Below, one piece after another: positions 35,401-43,600 of a stretch of DNA of 64,000 nt (within the stretch, counting starts at the first letter, position 1; every line of letters begins with the position of its first letter). The stretch comes from Baylisascaris procyonis (taxonomy: Eukaryota; Nematoda; Chromadorea; Rhabditida; Ascarididae): contig JAZARR010000158.1 of NCBI GenBank assembly GCA_037389465.1, positions 124,001-188,000 on the forward strand, in the 5' to 3' direction. Below the pieces are notes generated by a model. The model did not search any database. It saw nothing but the letters and a program-made list of their open reading frames with translations, and was not told where the DNA came from. The position numbers were made by a program, and so were the translations under genes.

Positions 35401-38400
35401 AAACTTTCTTGATCAGTTGTGAATTTTTTTGAAATTATATGACGAAAATCATTTTGTGTGATCTTATTCAAATTTCAGAAGTGCGTTTATAACGTTTGGG
35501 ACAACAGAAGAAGCAGAAGCTGCATTAAAGAATGTAAGTGAACACTTCATATTAACTTTTTTTACCGACCAACTTCATCATTATGAATTAATTTATTTGC
35601 AGCTTTATACTTAAAGTAATTTAATGTCTTGATTTACTTGTACTTACAACGTTTATTTACTCTCTTATTTATTTATTTATTTATTTCTTCACTTAGCAAC
35701 TTATAATAATTTAATGATGTATCTCTCCGATTGTGCAGTGCATGCATATTTTTGACGATATCAACCTTCTGAGTTTTTCGAAAAGAAAAGAGAGAAAGGG
35801 AACTGAAAGAGAAGGAAAAGTTGCAACTTTTGCAAATGGCAGATTTCGGGCAGCGCTTTCCTCTGCGTAATTGGGTGAGAGGCATGTGCCAAAGAATAGT
35901 GTTGCGCAAAAACGAGGTGTTGGAGACATGCGCAAAAATTTTCTGAGGTGAGCATATATCAAGCATTATATTTTGCCTTGTCTCCATGTGCGACACCATA
36001 TGAATAATAGTCTCGAAGTTGAAGCATTTCGAGTTTCGTTCTCATCTTTGATTGCAAAAATATGCAAGTTCAGACCTCGACTTAATTTGAGTATTAGAAG
36101 AGAAATGAATCCAAATGCAGTGATCGGCAAGGACATAAATCATTCACCGAATTGTGTAGAAATTTCATCACGCGGCTGATGCTACTATGTTGTATAATTC
36201 GTTAATTTGGGAGTCTATCGATTATTAGAGAATTTGACAGGCACAGCAAGGAAATTTTTCAAGCGTTCTTCTTCAGTTTTTGTAGATACTGTAATTGTAT
36301 TTGTATGATATGCCAAGAGCGATTTCTTTTACGCTGCCTTGAACAACTTTGCCCAAGTTAACGGCTTTCTTTCAGCATAACATTAGTAGTTTGCACACCG
36401 TTGCAAAAGCGCGTGAGTCAGCCATTTGACCGCATTATTTTGAATGACATTAGAGGATATAATGGGAAGGAGGGAGGTTAGGTTACTGTTGAATTCATGT
36501 TTAGCCACGAAGTGCTAGCACATATGGGCGTTCGTTATCGCTGTTCATGAAAACGGCGGTTCTGAGATTCTGAACTTGTGTTATTGACATGATGTGCTCG
36601 TGCAGTGGTCTATAAAAAAGGTATTAGTCTCCTCATTTTTGAGAAAGCCAGTGTAATCTGCAAAGGGATCCATTTTTTATGCGATAAGTTTTTTTGTCGG
36701 GATCTGCTAATGCAGTTGTCCTGCAGGTCATGAATTTTAGATGGATGGCTACATGCTCAATGGAATAACTTTGCACGTATCGTTCGCTCGTCGTCAGAAT
36801 CAGAACAGCAAATCTCCAAGAGGATGTACTGGTAATCGAGGAGAAAGCAGAAGGAGGGGGCCGTTTTCATGCGCTAACCCCCGAGGTAGAGCAGGAGATA
36901 GGACTCCTTGGGAGCAGCGCCGATTCGATTCTTCAAGTGGAGCGGATAGAAGTCAGCGAGAAGGTGGCAGCTTCCAGTGTTTTGACGGAGATGACAGAAA
37001 ACTGAGACAGACGTTCTCCTCACGCTCTCCTAGCGCAGATCGCCGCTTCTCGCGTTCTCCTAGTCAAGATAGGCGTTCCTCACGATCACCCAGCGGTGAT
37101 GAAAAGGTACCACAACAGAAGTGCCACTCGCGATCTCCCGACGGAGCTAACAAAGCCTTACTAGGGCACCACAATTTTCACTTCGGCAGGAAAGATGGCG
37201 GGCCTTCGCAAGGACATCTTCGCGGAAACGATAAAAGGCTGTGGCAGAAACGCCCCTCAAGCTCTCTCTGTAGTGACCGGCGTTCGTCACGCTCTTTTAG
37301 CCAAGACGGGCGTTCCTCTCGTTCCCCTAGCCAAGATCGGCGCTCATCGCGCTCTCCCAGTCAAGATCGGCGTTCGTCCCATTCCCCTAACAATAAAGAA
37401 AAAGTGCCGCCGCAACAGCGGCACCCACGGTCTTCCAGCAAAGATGAAAGGACTTCAAGAGGACAGCCCCAGTTTCAATTTGGTAGAGGAGGTAGCAGAC
37501 TTACTCGAGGATGTGGCGGCGTTCGTGGGCATGACAGAAAGCCATGGCAAAAGCTCCATCCACGCTCTGCAAGTGTAGATCGACACTCTTCACGATCTTT
37601 GAGCCAAGATCGGCGCTCCTCTCGCTCTCCTAGCGGAGATGAAGAAACGTTTGAGCAGCAGGGTACTTCACACCCTTCACAAGGAGATGATACGTCTTCA
37701 AGAGGACAACATAATCTTCGCTTTATCAGAGCAGGTGGCAGAACATCGCGAGCACGTGGCGGCTTTCGTGGAAATAACAGAAGACCGTGGCCAAAACAAA
37801 CTTCACGCTCACCTAGTGCAGATCGCCGCTTCTCACCCTCTCCAAGCCAAGATCGGCGTTCCTCGCGCTCTCCCGACAGAGACGAAAAGACGGCTCAAAA
37901 ACAGCGTCCTGTACAATCTCCCAGCGGAAATGACAGAAGTTTACGAGAAAGACGCGGATTTCTCTTTAGTAGAGGTGGTGAGAGATCGCGAGGACATGGT
38001 GGATTCCATGGAAGTGAAAGGAAACCATGGCAGAAGCGACCACCACATTTCCCTGATGCAAATCGGAGATCTTCGCACTCTCCTAACCAGGATCGGCGCT
38101 CGTCACGTTCTCCTAGCCAAGTTCGGCGCTTTTCACGTTCTCCCAGCCAAGATCGGCGTTCCTCGCGCTCTCACAGCGGAGATGAAGGAAGATTTCAGAA
38201 TCGGCTCCCACGATTTCATAGTACGGAAGACAAAAACGATTCACGTTCTTCGAAGGGAAGTAGCAGTACTCCAAGAGCGCAGCATGGCTCCTGCTCTTTC
38301 AAAGGCAGTGAGGAAGCTCGGTTATCGCCTCCACCTTCAGTTACTCCTGCTGCATTGGCAGCTTGGAATAGTGCAGGTATATTCTCTTTTTTCCTACAGT

Positions 38401-40687
38401 AGTGTTTCAGCTTTTCGTTTACTTCCTCGAAGAAATGATCCAGTATTTAATGGCATTTGTTTGCTTACTGGTCATTGATTTATTCTGTTTAATAACATGA
38501 GTTATAGTTTTATGAAGGCGGCTTTGAAGAGGATTTTAAGGTTCATATAAGAAAGATTGGCACTAGAATTCCTCCATTCGATTGCTGATACGGCATGAAC
38601 CGTTTTCATGCTATTGCCTAAAAGTTAAAATAACTGAAATATCTACTAACTCTTCTTTTTTTAAAATTTCCTACGCATCCCACCAAAATCAGCGTGCCAT
38701 ATTTTGGAAAATGTTTCATCGAGAAAGCAAACTCATACGATTGCATCATTTGCGAAGTCCAGTTGTTTTGCCCAGACTTTTCGCTAGATTGTGGTCAAAT
38801 TTAATCGCACAAAATGCAACGCATTTTCGTTGGCAATCTTTTGCCTGTTTATAGCATTTGAAAATTGATAAATGTTCCCTTCCTGCATTCCTTTTCACTA
38901 TCCTCGTTGTCTATGTTTGTCTTGCCGTTCGCATTCCGTGCATTCTTCCTCGACGTCCGCATTGCACTATTTCTCCTCATCGTCCGCGTTGCATGAAATT
39001 GAAGTTTAGGTGCAACACGGACCAAAAGGTTTACTGTGAACATTTTGCAACGATGGATAGCTAATTTGATGAGATGTGCTTGGTGTAAAGTGTGGTCGAT
39101 GATGACGCACGAAAGTTTAGCTATACACGATATACGTTTACGTTATGAATGTCATTCGAAAGTTTTCTACACTGACTGCTCCATCGAAAAATCACTGATC
39201 AACATGAGGTTAGTGAAAGTAAGGGAAGAGGGGGATGCATGTTTTGTTTAAAAGGGGTACGTTTGTTCTTACGGTCCATTTTAGAATAAGCGTTCCGTTT
39301 TATCTTTTGGAAAAATCTGTAGGTGAGGGTTGTTTCTAGCTAAATACACTAGCTCTCGATTGTTATGCGGAGGATCTGAGTTCGACGTCTGTCCCAGTCC
39401 AAATTCTTATGAAAATTTTTCCAATGTGTAATATTAATTGCTCGTTTATGTGTTTAATAATAAATTTAGTGGTATTTGGTATCATTAACCATCGAACGCT
39501 ATCGAGATGCTTTAATGGAAATTGATAAATAAAATGATGTGTAGAGATTAATATTTGCTTGATAATAATAAATATACAAGATAGCAGTATTAGGATCAGA
39601 GCTCAGGGAAATTTGAGTGGAATATTTGCAAGAATTTCGTATAAAAAGTTCACTTCGTATACCTCATTCATAAAAAGCCTCGAATATTTTTTAGTGCTAA
39701 TCATGAAGTGTTCTATTCGTTCTGCACCTATTTTTTTAGCGAGTCGAACACTGCTCAGGTGGGAGAGAATTTTTCTCGTTCGAATTTTAATGGATCAGAG
39801 GAACAGATTTTCCGCATTTCTAAACGGCTTTTTCTAAAATTTCAAAAATTTTCGGAACATATTGAAGATGTAGTTCATAAATATTCACTTTCTAAGAAAT
39901 GCCTCAAATGCCGGGCATAGTCGGTGGGTGAGTTTGCTCTCGAAAATCGAGTGATGTTATAGTGTTGGTTTTCTTCTTTTCTTTCCTTCGCGCTCATATA
40001 CGTTCTCTTTGCGGGTGGTGACCTCTCGATGACCTTCGACGTGCCACATCCCATCAGACGCAGTGATCGCCGTTGTGCCCTCATTTTGTTACGTTTGCCG
40101 ATTGCATGATTTGTTCACGTTGTGTGTTACGTGCTTTTCATTATTTTTGTGACGTCGGCTCGAGGCCAACCGTTTATGTAATGAAACTCGTGATTTCGTA
40201 ACGTGCACAGTATCCCGCTGATGTAACAGATGGCCATATCGGTGATGTCACGTCGTTGCCTAACGTAGCAGGGGTTGAGTGATGTTTTTGAGTAAGTTCA
40301 ATTGTTTAGAGCAAGAAGTAGAGATATCTTACATTTTCAAACTCTAGTTTGAAATGAATGCTCTGGGAACATAGTGTAATCCCTCCCCCTTCTGAACTAT
40401 TCGCAAGAGACACTTCAAATATATATCACTTTTCAAAAATTGTGAAAGCCATGAGTTTGAAAGGCTTATAAATATAGAACTGGAAACTATTAGTATAATT
40501 GGTTCCTTTCTTGCTGTTTTGTTGTGGAAATATGTAATCGAATGCACTGAAAATGCTCGCGCTTATTGCAGTTATGGCGAGCTGCAAGTCTACAGGAGAG
40601 GATGCGGGAAGTGATGCACTGAAGGGACGGCCGCAGATTGATAGCAGAGCACTGATCAACTATGGAGATGATGATATGTTTTCCTAA
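20375..40687 (+). CDS. NELFE: negative elongation factor subunit E (NELF-E / RD), with a post-RRM RS/RGG repeat domain
   Basis: Nine exons join in phase (20375-20461, 20920-21007, 29488-29612, 30073-30114, 31286-31390, 33339-33445, 35479-35533, 36741-38376, 40572-40687), giving 786 codons. NELF-E is the RNA-binding subunit of the complex that, with DSIF, holds RNA polymerase II in promoter-proximal pausing. Evidence: the N-terminal SLSAEEKQLKEMFEKLKNI leucine-rich helix; VMSGAIN...FKR like human VKSGAIS...FKR; an RRM at residues about 152-222 with RNP2 LYVRGF and RNP1-like SAFITF; and the C-terminal W-x-S-x-V plus R-x-L-I-x-Y-x-D-D motif. In human NELF-E (380 aa) the Arg-Asp repeats precede the RRM. 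Here that position holds only a Ser-rich linker, while residues about 288-703 form five composite RS/RGG repeats. Intron 2 carries a retrotransposon. No poly(A) signal was identified with confidence. Confidence 0.9.
20920..21007 (+). CDS. NELF-E exon 2
   Basis: Acceptor tttatttcag, donor gtaagt, ending in phase 1. It encodes a basic Ala/Arg-rich linker beginning RRAIAAATRGTTNPN. The following intron (21008-29487, 8,480 bp) contains the BEL/Pao element and the SINE-like block. Confidence 0.8.
21030..21478 (-). repeat. tRNA-derived SINE-like block
   Basis: Read on the minus strand, the block opens GGGGTGGTTTGTGGTAAAGA (A-box-like). About 45 nt later comes a B-box-like GGTTCGACTTC, then a tail with the hairpin GCCTGGGACCAGGC. 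The acceptor and T stems do not pair, so it is not a working tRNA. Boundaries are approximate. Two overlapping minus-strand frames here are probably non-coding by-products. It lies 20-30 nt after the exon 2 donor. Confidence 0.4.
21791..22078 (-). repeat. 3' LTR of the BEL/Pao element
   Basis: 288 bp, TG...CA ends. It is the downstream LTR for the minus-strand element. It aligns without gaps to 27956-28243. Confidence 0.95.
22073..22486 (-). pseudogene. env-like ORF remnant downstream of pol
   Basis: A 137-codon ATG frame lies between the end of pol (22644) and the 3' LTR, overlapping the LTR by 6 nt. It begins with a hydrophobic, signal-peptide-like stretch (MLIFAASSIINAISA), followed by Cys-containing segments (PCLRNC, LSCTN, LTC). 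The position and signal sequence suggest a remnant of an envelope gene. Some nematode BEL elements (Cer7, Tas) are known to carry one related to phlebovirus glycoproteins. It is far too short to be a full envelope, and the ending at the LTR shows it is truncated. The identity is inference; no diagnostic domain is visible. Confidence 0.35.
22079..22087 (-). other. polypurine tract candidate
   Basis: On the element strand the sequence GGCGGGGAG directly abuts the 3' LTR, the expected place for the plus-strand priming tract of an LTR element. Confidence 0.5.
22644..27940 (-). pseudogene. BEL/Pao gag-pol polyprotein, interrupted
   Basis: The first frame (start chosen at 27940, just after the primer site) runs about 940 codons. 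It carries DUF1759-like gag (LELLHFRGDPLLWPMFWASF), zinc knuckles (CPFCNAHHWAALC, CLRCLRKGHYAESC, CYYCRSTNHHQALC), protease LLFDTGSDRTFIS, and the RT start LVYDASSKMRKSGHSLNEA. RT continues after a one-base frameshift near 25258 and keeps its YVDN active site (25132-25143). RNase H follows (FVDASKT, LWSDSQTALSW), then integrase with its zinc-binding H-H-C-C region near 23740 and core. Breaks: in-frame stops at 25039-25041, 24220-24222 and 23698-23700; frameshifts near 25258, 23140 and 23005. All segments are otherwise well preserved, which suggests fairly recent decay. Plus-strand frames across this region are shadows. Confidence 0.92.
27945..27953 (-). other. primer binding site, tRNA-Pro type
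   Basis: Two nucleotides inside the 5' LTR the element strand reads TGGGGGCTC. This matches the first nine bases of the proline-tRNA primer site used by gammaretroviruses. The match stops after nine bases, just before the gag start codon. Confidence 0.6.
27956..28243 (-). repeat. 5' LTR of the BEL/Pao element
   Basis: 288 bp, colinear with 21791-22078 with 11 substitutions, nine of them transitions. It is upstream for the element's minus-strand transcription. Confidence 0.95.
28374..28412. repeat. perfect 15-bp inverted repeat
   Basis: ATTAGTTTTTAGCAA at 28374-28388 is followed by a 9-nt loop and its exact reverse complement at 28398-28412. It lies 131 bp beyond the retroelement, in NELF-E intron 2. 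Confidence 0.85.
29488..29612 (+). CDS. NELF-E exon 3 (SGAI / FKR motif)
   Basis: Acceptor taatatttag, donor gtacag, start phase 1, end phase 0. It encodes VKRKVMSGAINLKKVDEKST then FKRTKVVPKRR. This is the best N-terminal anchor to vertebrate NELF-E, whose AKQLVKSGAISAIKAETKNS is followed by GFKRSRTLEGK. Confidence 0.92.
30073..30114 (+). CDS. NELF-E exon 4 (42 nt)
   Basis: Acceptor gattttgcag, donor gttagt, phase 0/0. It encodes GSESTRLRLDTSDT. It is short but in phase with both neighbours. Confidence 0.75.
30129..30212 (+). repeat. 42-bp tandem duplication
   Basis: The unit tgttttttaactMtgagggaatttg...attg is present twice in direct succession (30129-30170, 30171-30212), nearly identical. 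It starts 15 nt after the exon 4 donor. Confidence 0.85.
30567..30593 (+). repeat. G-rich tract with quadruplex potential
   Basis: Runs of 11, 12 and 3 G separated by single bases on the + strand, inside NELF-E intron 4. Confidence 0.8.
31286..31390 (+). CDS. NELF-E exon 5 (Ser-rich linker)
   Basis: Acceptor tcttttgaag, donor gtgcgt, 35 codons, phase 0/0. It encodes GNSSGNELLSPSTISLASPP followed by FSSSFESREQPQMNK. This is where vertebrate NELF-E has its RD repeats, and none are present here. Confidence 0.75.
33339..33445 (+). CDS. NELF-E exon 6 (RRM first half)
   Basis: Acceptor gtaattcaag, donor gtaagt, ending in phase 2. It encodes GPTLYVRGFDLVADSLQKAF then VKHGAITRLFVEERQ, which is RNP2 and helix 1. 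Human counterpart: GNTLYVYGEDMTPTLLRGAF. Confidence 0.93.
34551..35000 (-). repeat. dispersed repeat, copy 2 (inverted relative to 6357-6772)
   Basis: Read on the minus strand, this segment aligns along its length with 6357-6772. Shared blocks include TTTACTAATA, GAACAATTATG, GACCACACG, TCATATCGACTAAACTTTTGA, CAATCATACAAA, CATTGTACGATAATGTGCGGTGTGATA and GCAAATTGCCGATCCTT. Similarity stops at both ends. It lies in NELF-E intron 6. Confidence 0.8.
35479..35533 (+). CDS. NELF-E exon 7 (RNP1 strand)
   Basis: Acceptor caaatttcag, donor gtaagt, 55 nt, ending in phase 0. It encodes SAFITFGTTEEAEAALKN, matching the CAFVTYEKMESADQAVAELN part of the human RRM. Confidence 0.93.
36741..38376 (+). CDS. 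NELF-E exon 8: RRM end and giant RS/RGG repeat domain
   Basis: Acceptor gaattttag, donor gtatat, 1,636 nt, ending in phase 1. The first 19 residues (MDGYMLNGITLHVSFARRQ) finish the RRM. Five composite repeats then start at nucleotides 36993, 37230, 37533, 37776 and 38016, with periods of 79, 101, 81 and 80 residues. Each has RS modules (SRSPSQDRRSS), an acidic GDE, a basic/polar spacer, an RGG-like patch (FxFGRGG, RGHGGFRG) and a closing [DNE]RKPWQK. Copy 2 has extra RS modules. The Ser residues are typical SR-protein kinase targets. The exon ends in AALAAWNSA, which continues into the conserved C terminus. The +1 frame is largely open from 37195 to 38478, but I regard it as a composition by-product. 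Confidence 0.92.
39875..40054 (-). CDS. possible nested antisense first exon, N-myristoyl-type start MGCGTSKV
   Basis: An ATG on the minus strand, inside NELF-E intron 8, opens MGCGTSKVIERSPPAK. It continues with 43 basic/polar residues to a TGA at 39875-39877. Gly2, Cys3 and Thr5-Ser6 form a classic N-myristoylation plus palmitoylation signal, and MGCGTSKV is how I remember the human PSKH1 kinase beginning. No kinase exon was recognised on the minus strand below it, so this could be the first exon of a nested gene, a small acylated protein or chance. The upstream side (40090-40260) is CpG- and CRE-rich, as a promoter would be. A frame 10 codons longer starts at 40084, but the acylation motif favours the internal ATG. 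Confidence 0.35.
   Translation of the reverse strand: MGCGTSKVIERSPPAKRTYMSAKERKEENQHYNITRFSRANSPTDYARHLRHFLESEYL
40090..40260 (-). promoter_or_regulatory. CRE-rich, CpG-rich segment
   Basis: It contains TGACGTCG (40151-40158) and TGATGTCACGTCG (40243-40255), with more CpG than the neighbouring intron sequence. It lies directly upstream of the MGCGTSKV ATG on the minus strand, so it may be its promoter. Confidence 0.35.
40572..40687 (+). CDS. NELF-E terminal exon 9
   Basis: Acceptor gcttattgcag, starting in phase 1, stop TAA at 40685-40687. It encodes VMASCKSTGEDAGSDALKGR then PQIDSRALINYGDDDMFS. With exon 8 it rebuilds W-N-S-A-V...R-A-L-I-N-Y-G-D-D, matching human W-G-S-L-A-V...R-T-Q-I-V-Y-S-D-D. 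This is why it was preferred over a nearer candidate exon at 38518. Confidence 0.88.
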
Positions 40688-43600
40688 TGCTTGAGTTTTT
40701 CCTTTCTTCAGTGCTTTTTGTTTTGCAGACAGAGAAGACGTGATTGGTGAGGATAGGATGACATGTATGTAGGGTGTGTAAATTATTTTTATGTGCTTAC
40801 TTCTGCATGCACACGAACATGGAATTGTTCCCTCTGAATTTATTCATCTTTTTCAAAGAGAGGGACTCCTCGGAAGTTTATACAAAAGAAATGCAAGAAA
40901 GAAAACAAAAACCTTCGCATCTTCATCTGTCTGTGGTGTTGCTAAGTGCATTATGAGTAAACATTAATGTTAAATTTTCGTTGATGTATATACAATTGTA
41001 ATTCACAAATGAGAAAGCACTCATAAGAAATGAAAGTTGAAATCATCAGTGCGTTTTATGAGTCGATAATATTATGATATTTGCAATATTTGCCTAGAAT
41101 GATCCATTTTTCTCATTGAGGCTATTCTATCGTATTGTTGATTCATGCTAGGTGATTGCGTTGTTTTTTTAAATATTATGCAAGTGGATCTCAATAATGC
41201 TATGGAAATTTTATCTCTATTTCTGCTTTTGATCCTTATTTTGTGTTCCCCGTTTAGACCCTATAACTGAAATAAGAATGCATGGATTGCAAATTTTCCA
41301 AGATTTGAAAGAGTATGAGAGTTAGAAACCATTTGTTTCCGACTTTTTGGGGAAAATAGGCAAATGAGTTCATTAAGGAGGGATTATTCTTTTCTTCTCG
41401 AAATTTAGAAATGAAGGTTATTGGAGGAGGAGGGGGTTAATTGAGATTTTTAGGTGAACCGTTTTTCAAGTTCCTCCGATTGGCACCTATAAAATATATT
41501 GATTATACTCTGGGCATTTACTAAATTCCTGTGGGTACTTTTAATGAGTATTGCCTAAATGTGTTCATTGTTTGTTTTACTTCATTCCTTATGCAAGTTT
41601 TTGCATTTCATTCCATTCTTATTGATTTTCATATCCTTTTCGAATTTGTGCTACGTTTTACAAAGTTCGTCAAGTTGCGTTTTTTCTTTTATTTTTTTCG
41701 ATGTCTAGGCGTCACTTGGGGCAATATACCTTTGGAGGGGATAAGGTAGGAGGAGGGAAAATTTAAAAGGGGAAAGACTGAATAGAGTGGCATAACTCTA
41801 GGTTCAAGGATTACAGGCTGGGGACCAAAACTGCGATATCAAATGATATCGTAACGTTTAGCCCCCCTCCCAAACTTTTCTCACATCACCTTTTTATTTT
41901 GTACAAATCCATCCTTGTAAAGTAGACGATTTTCTAAATGGTGCCGGAGATGCATCCATCAGGGCATGCGAAGTGCAGTTTTCTCATTAAAGGTGTCTCT
42001 TCATCAGGCGGTACATCCCCGTAACCTTGCCCCTTTTGGCTTGTCTTTTGCGTTGTATCGCTAAGGTGGGGACGCCGGATGTTGCCTTTCGAATTGATGC
42101 TTTTGATACCCTATACGCTTATGTTTCTATATTGCCGTACGTTTTATTTTGGCAATGATTTAGGCGCACATACATCCACACTAATGCATTGTTTCATTTA
42201 TAGTGTTTGTCGTAATATGAACTGTCATCATACCCAAGGACGTGGGGGCGAAAGGAGAGGCAGCTTCAAGTATCACATCCTGCTTGCAGCTTGGTCTCAC
42301 TGGAAAGAAAGCTTCAAGTGATTTTAGTTAGATCTTCCAGAAATTTATGTTTTTATTCATTGTAAAAATGCGATGGAGTTTTATTTAATTGGTAGGTTCG
42401 GAATTTATTGTTAAAATTCTTGCGTTAATAAAATTTTCTTTTCTGTTGCTAAGGTTCTTACTGTTTTTTCAAATGACCTACATTTTCAGGATGTGCTGCA
42501 CTCCTTCCTTTACTTTTGCTTAATAGTTATTACTGATAATAGAAAATTGTTTTGACTAAACAGTACAAGTAATTTATAGCATGTGGATAGATTTATATAA
42601 TGATATGATGTTGTATTGACTTTATTTTTCATCTGTAATAAAATCATATTCCTGTTGTCAATATTTTTCGCTCAAAATTCTGTAGTCAGTAAATTTCTGG
42701 TCACTATAGTCACTGAAGTGTATTTTTATAGAGCACTTGTAAATATATCTGTTAGTTAATTGCTATTGCCCACATACGTTTCCCTTGTAAGTATGCCGCC
42801 TCATTTTTTTCTATTATCTATAAAGTGCACACATATCCTCAGCAAGAGGGCAGTTCAGAACGAATGATGTGAGCGATTTACGGCTTCTCAGATATTTGTT
42901 TATGCTCAAGGGTTCTAGGCAAAGTTACGTTAGCTATGAGTTCTGATTGATTTTTTAACGGGAATGCGGTTTATGTGCTGGGAGGGTCAATAGTAGAGCA
43001 ACGGGGAAAGTGTCTCGGCGTTGACACTGTATCTTGTTTTGTAGTTGCCGTTATTGCAGGCGTTTGTATCGTTGCGATGTGGAGTGCTATGTGCCTTTGT
43101 GTTGGTATTGTTGACTGAGGTGTTGATTCGTTGCGGCGCTTATGGTTTTTGAGACTATAGAGGTTTCAGTTGTGTGAGGTAGCTAACCTATCATCTTTCT
43201 AGGAAGCCAAAACATTTCTTTATACTTTGGGAATGTCTTCCCATATGAAGGAGGATGTAAATAACGATTTCGGGAACTTACGTTGTCTGGAAACGAAATA
43301 CATGTGTGCAAAGAGTAGTATAAGTGTTTAGCAAGCCACAATCGATTTTTACGTTTTTTTGCGTTGCGTTAATTTATGGTCGCCGTTCGTCTTCCAGTGT
43401 GCCTGTTTGTTTTTGCGCCTTCCTGCCTGAAACTTTTTTCGTTCTCTTCTAGGAAACTCGTAAGTACGGAATTTGAAAGACATATTCATATTTGTTTTTA
43501 GTTGCTAAGTTGCACAGCCTTAATGATGCAAAATTTTGGAGGAAATTAGCATCGAAAGCTATTCTGTAAATGTAGAAATTTTGCCTTAATAACCATTATT

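Noticed and set aside
38518..38588. Candidate NELF-E last exon reading GGFEEDFKVHIRKIG and a stop
   Set aside because: It is in phase, but the exon at 40572 restores the conserved human C-terminal motifs (W-x-S-x-V and R-x-L-I-x-Y-x-D-D), so this nearer candidate is probably intronic.
43035..43160. Open segment that reads as either a Cys-rich or a hydrophobic peptide
   Set aside because: All three frames are open by composition, and no splice logic or homology supports any of them.
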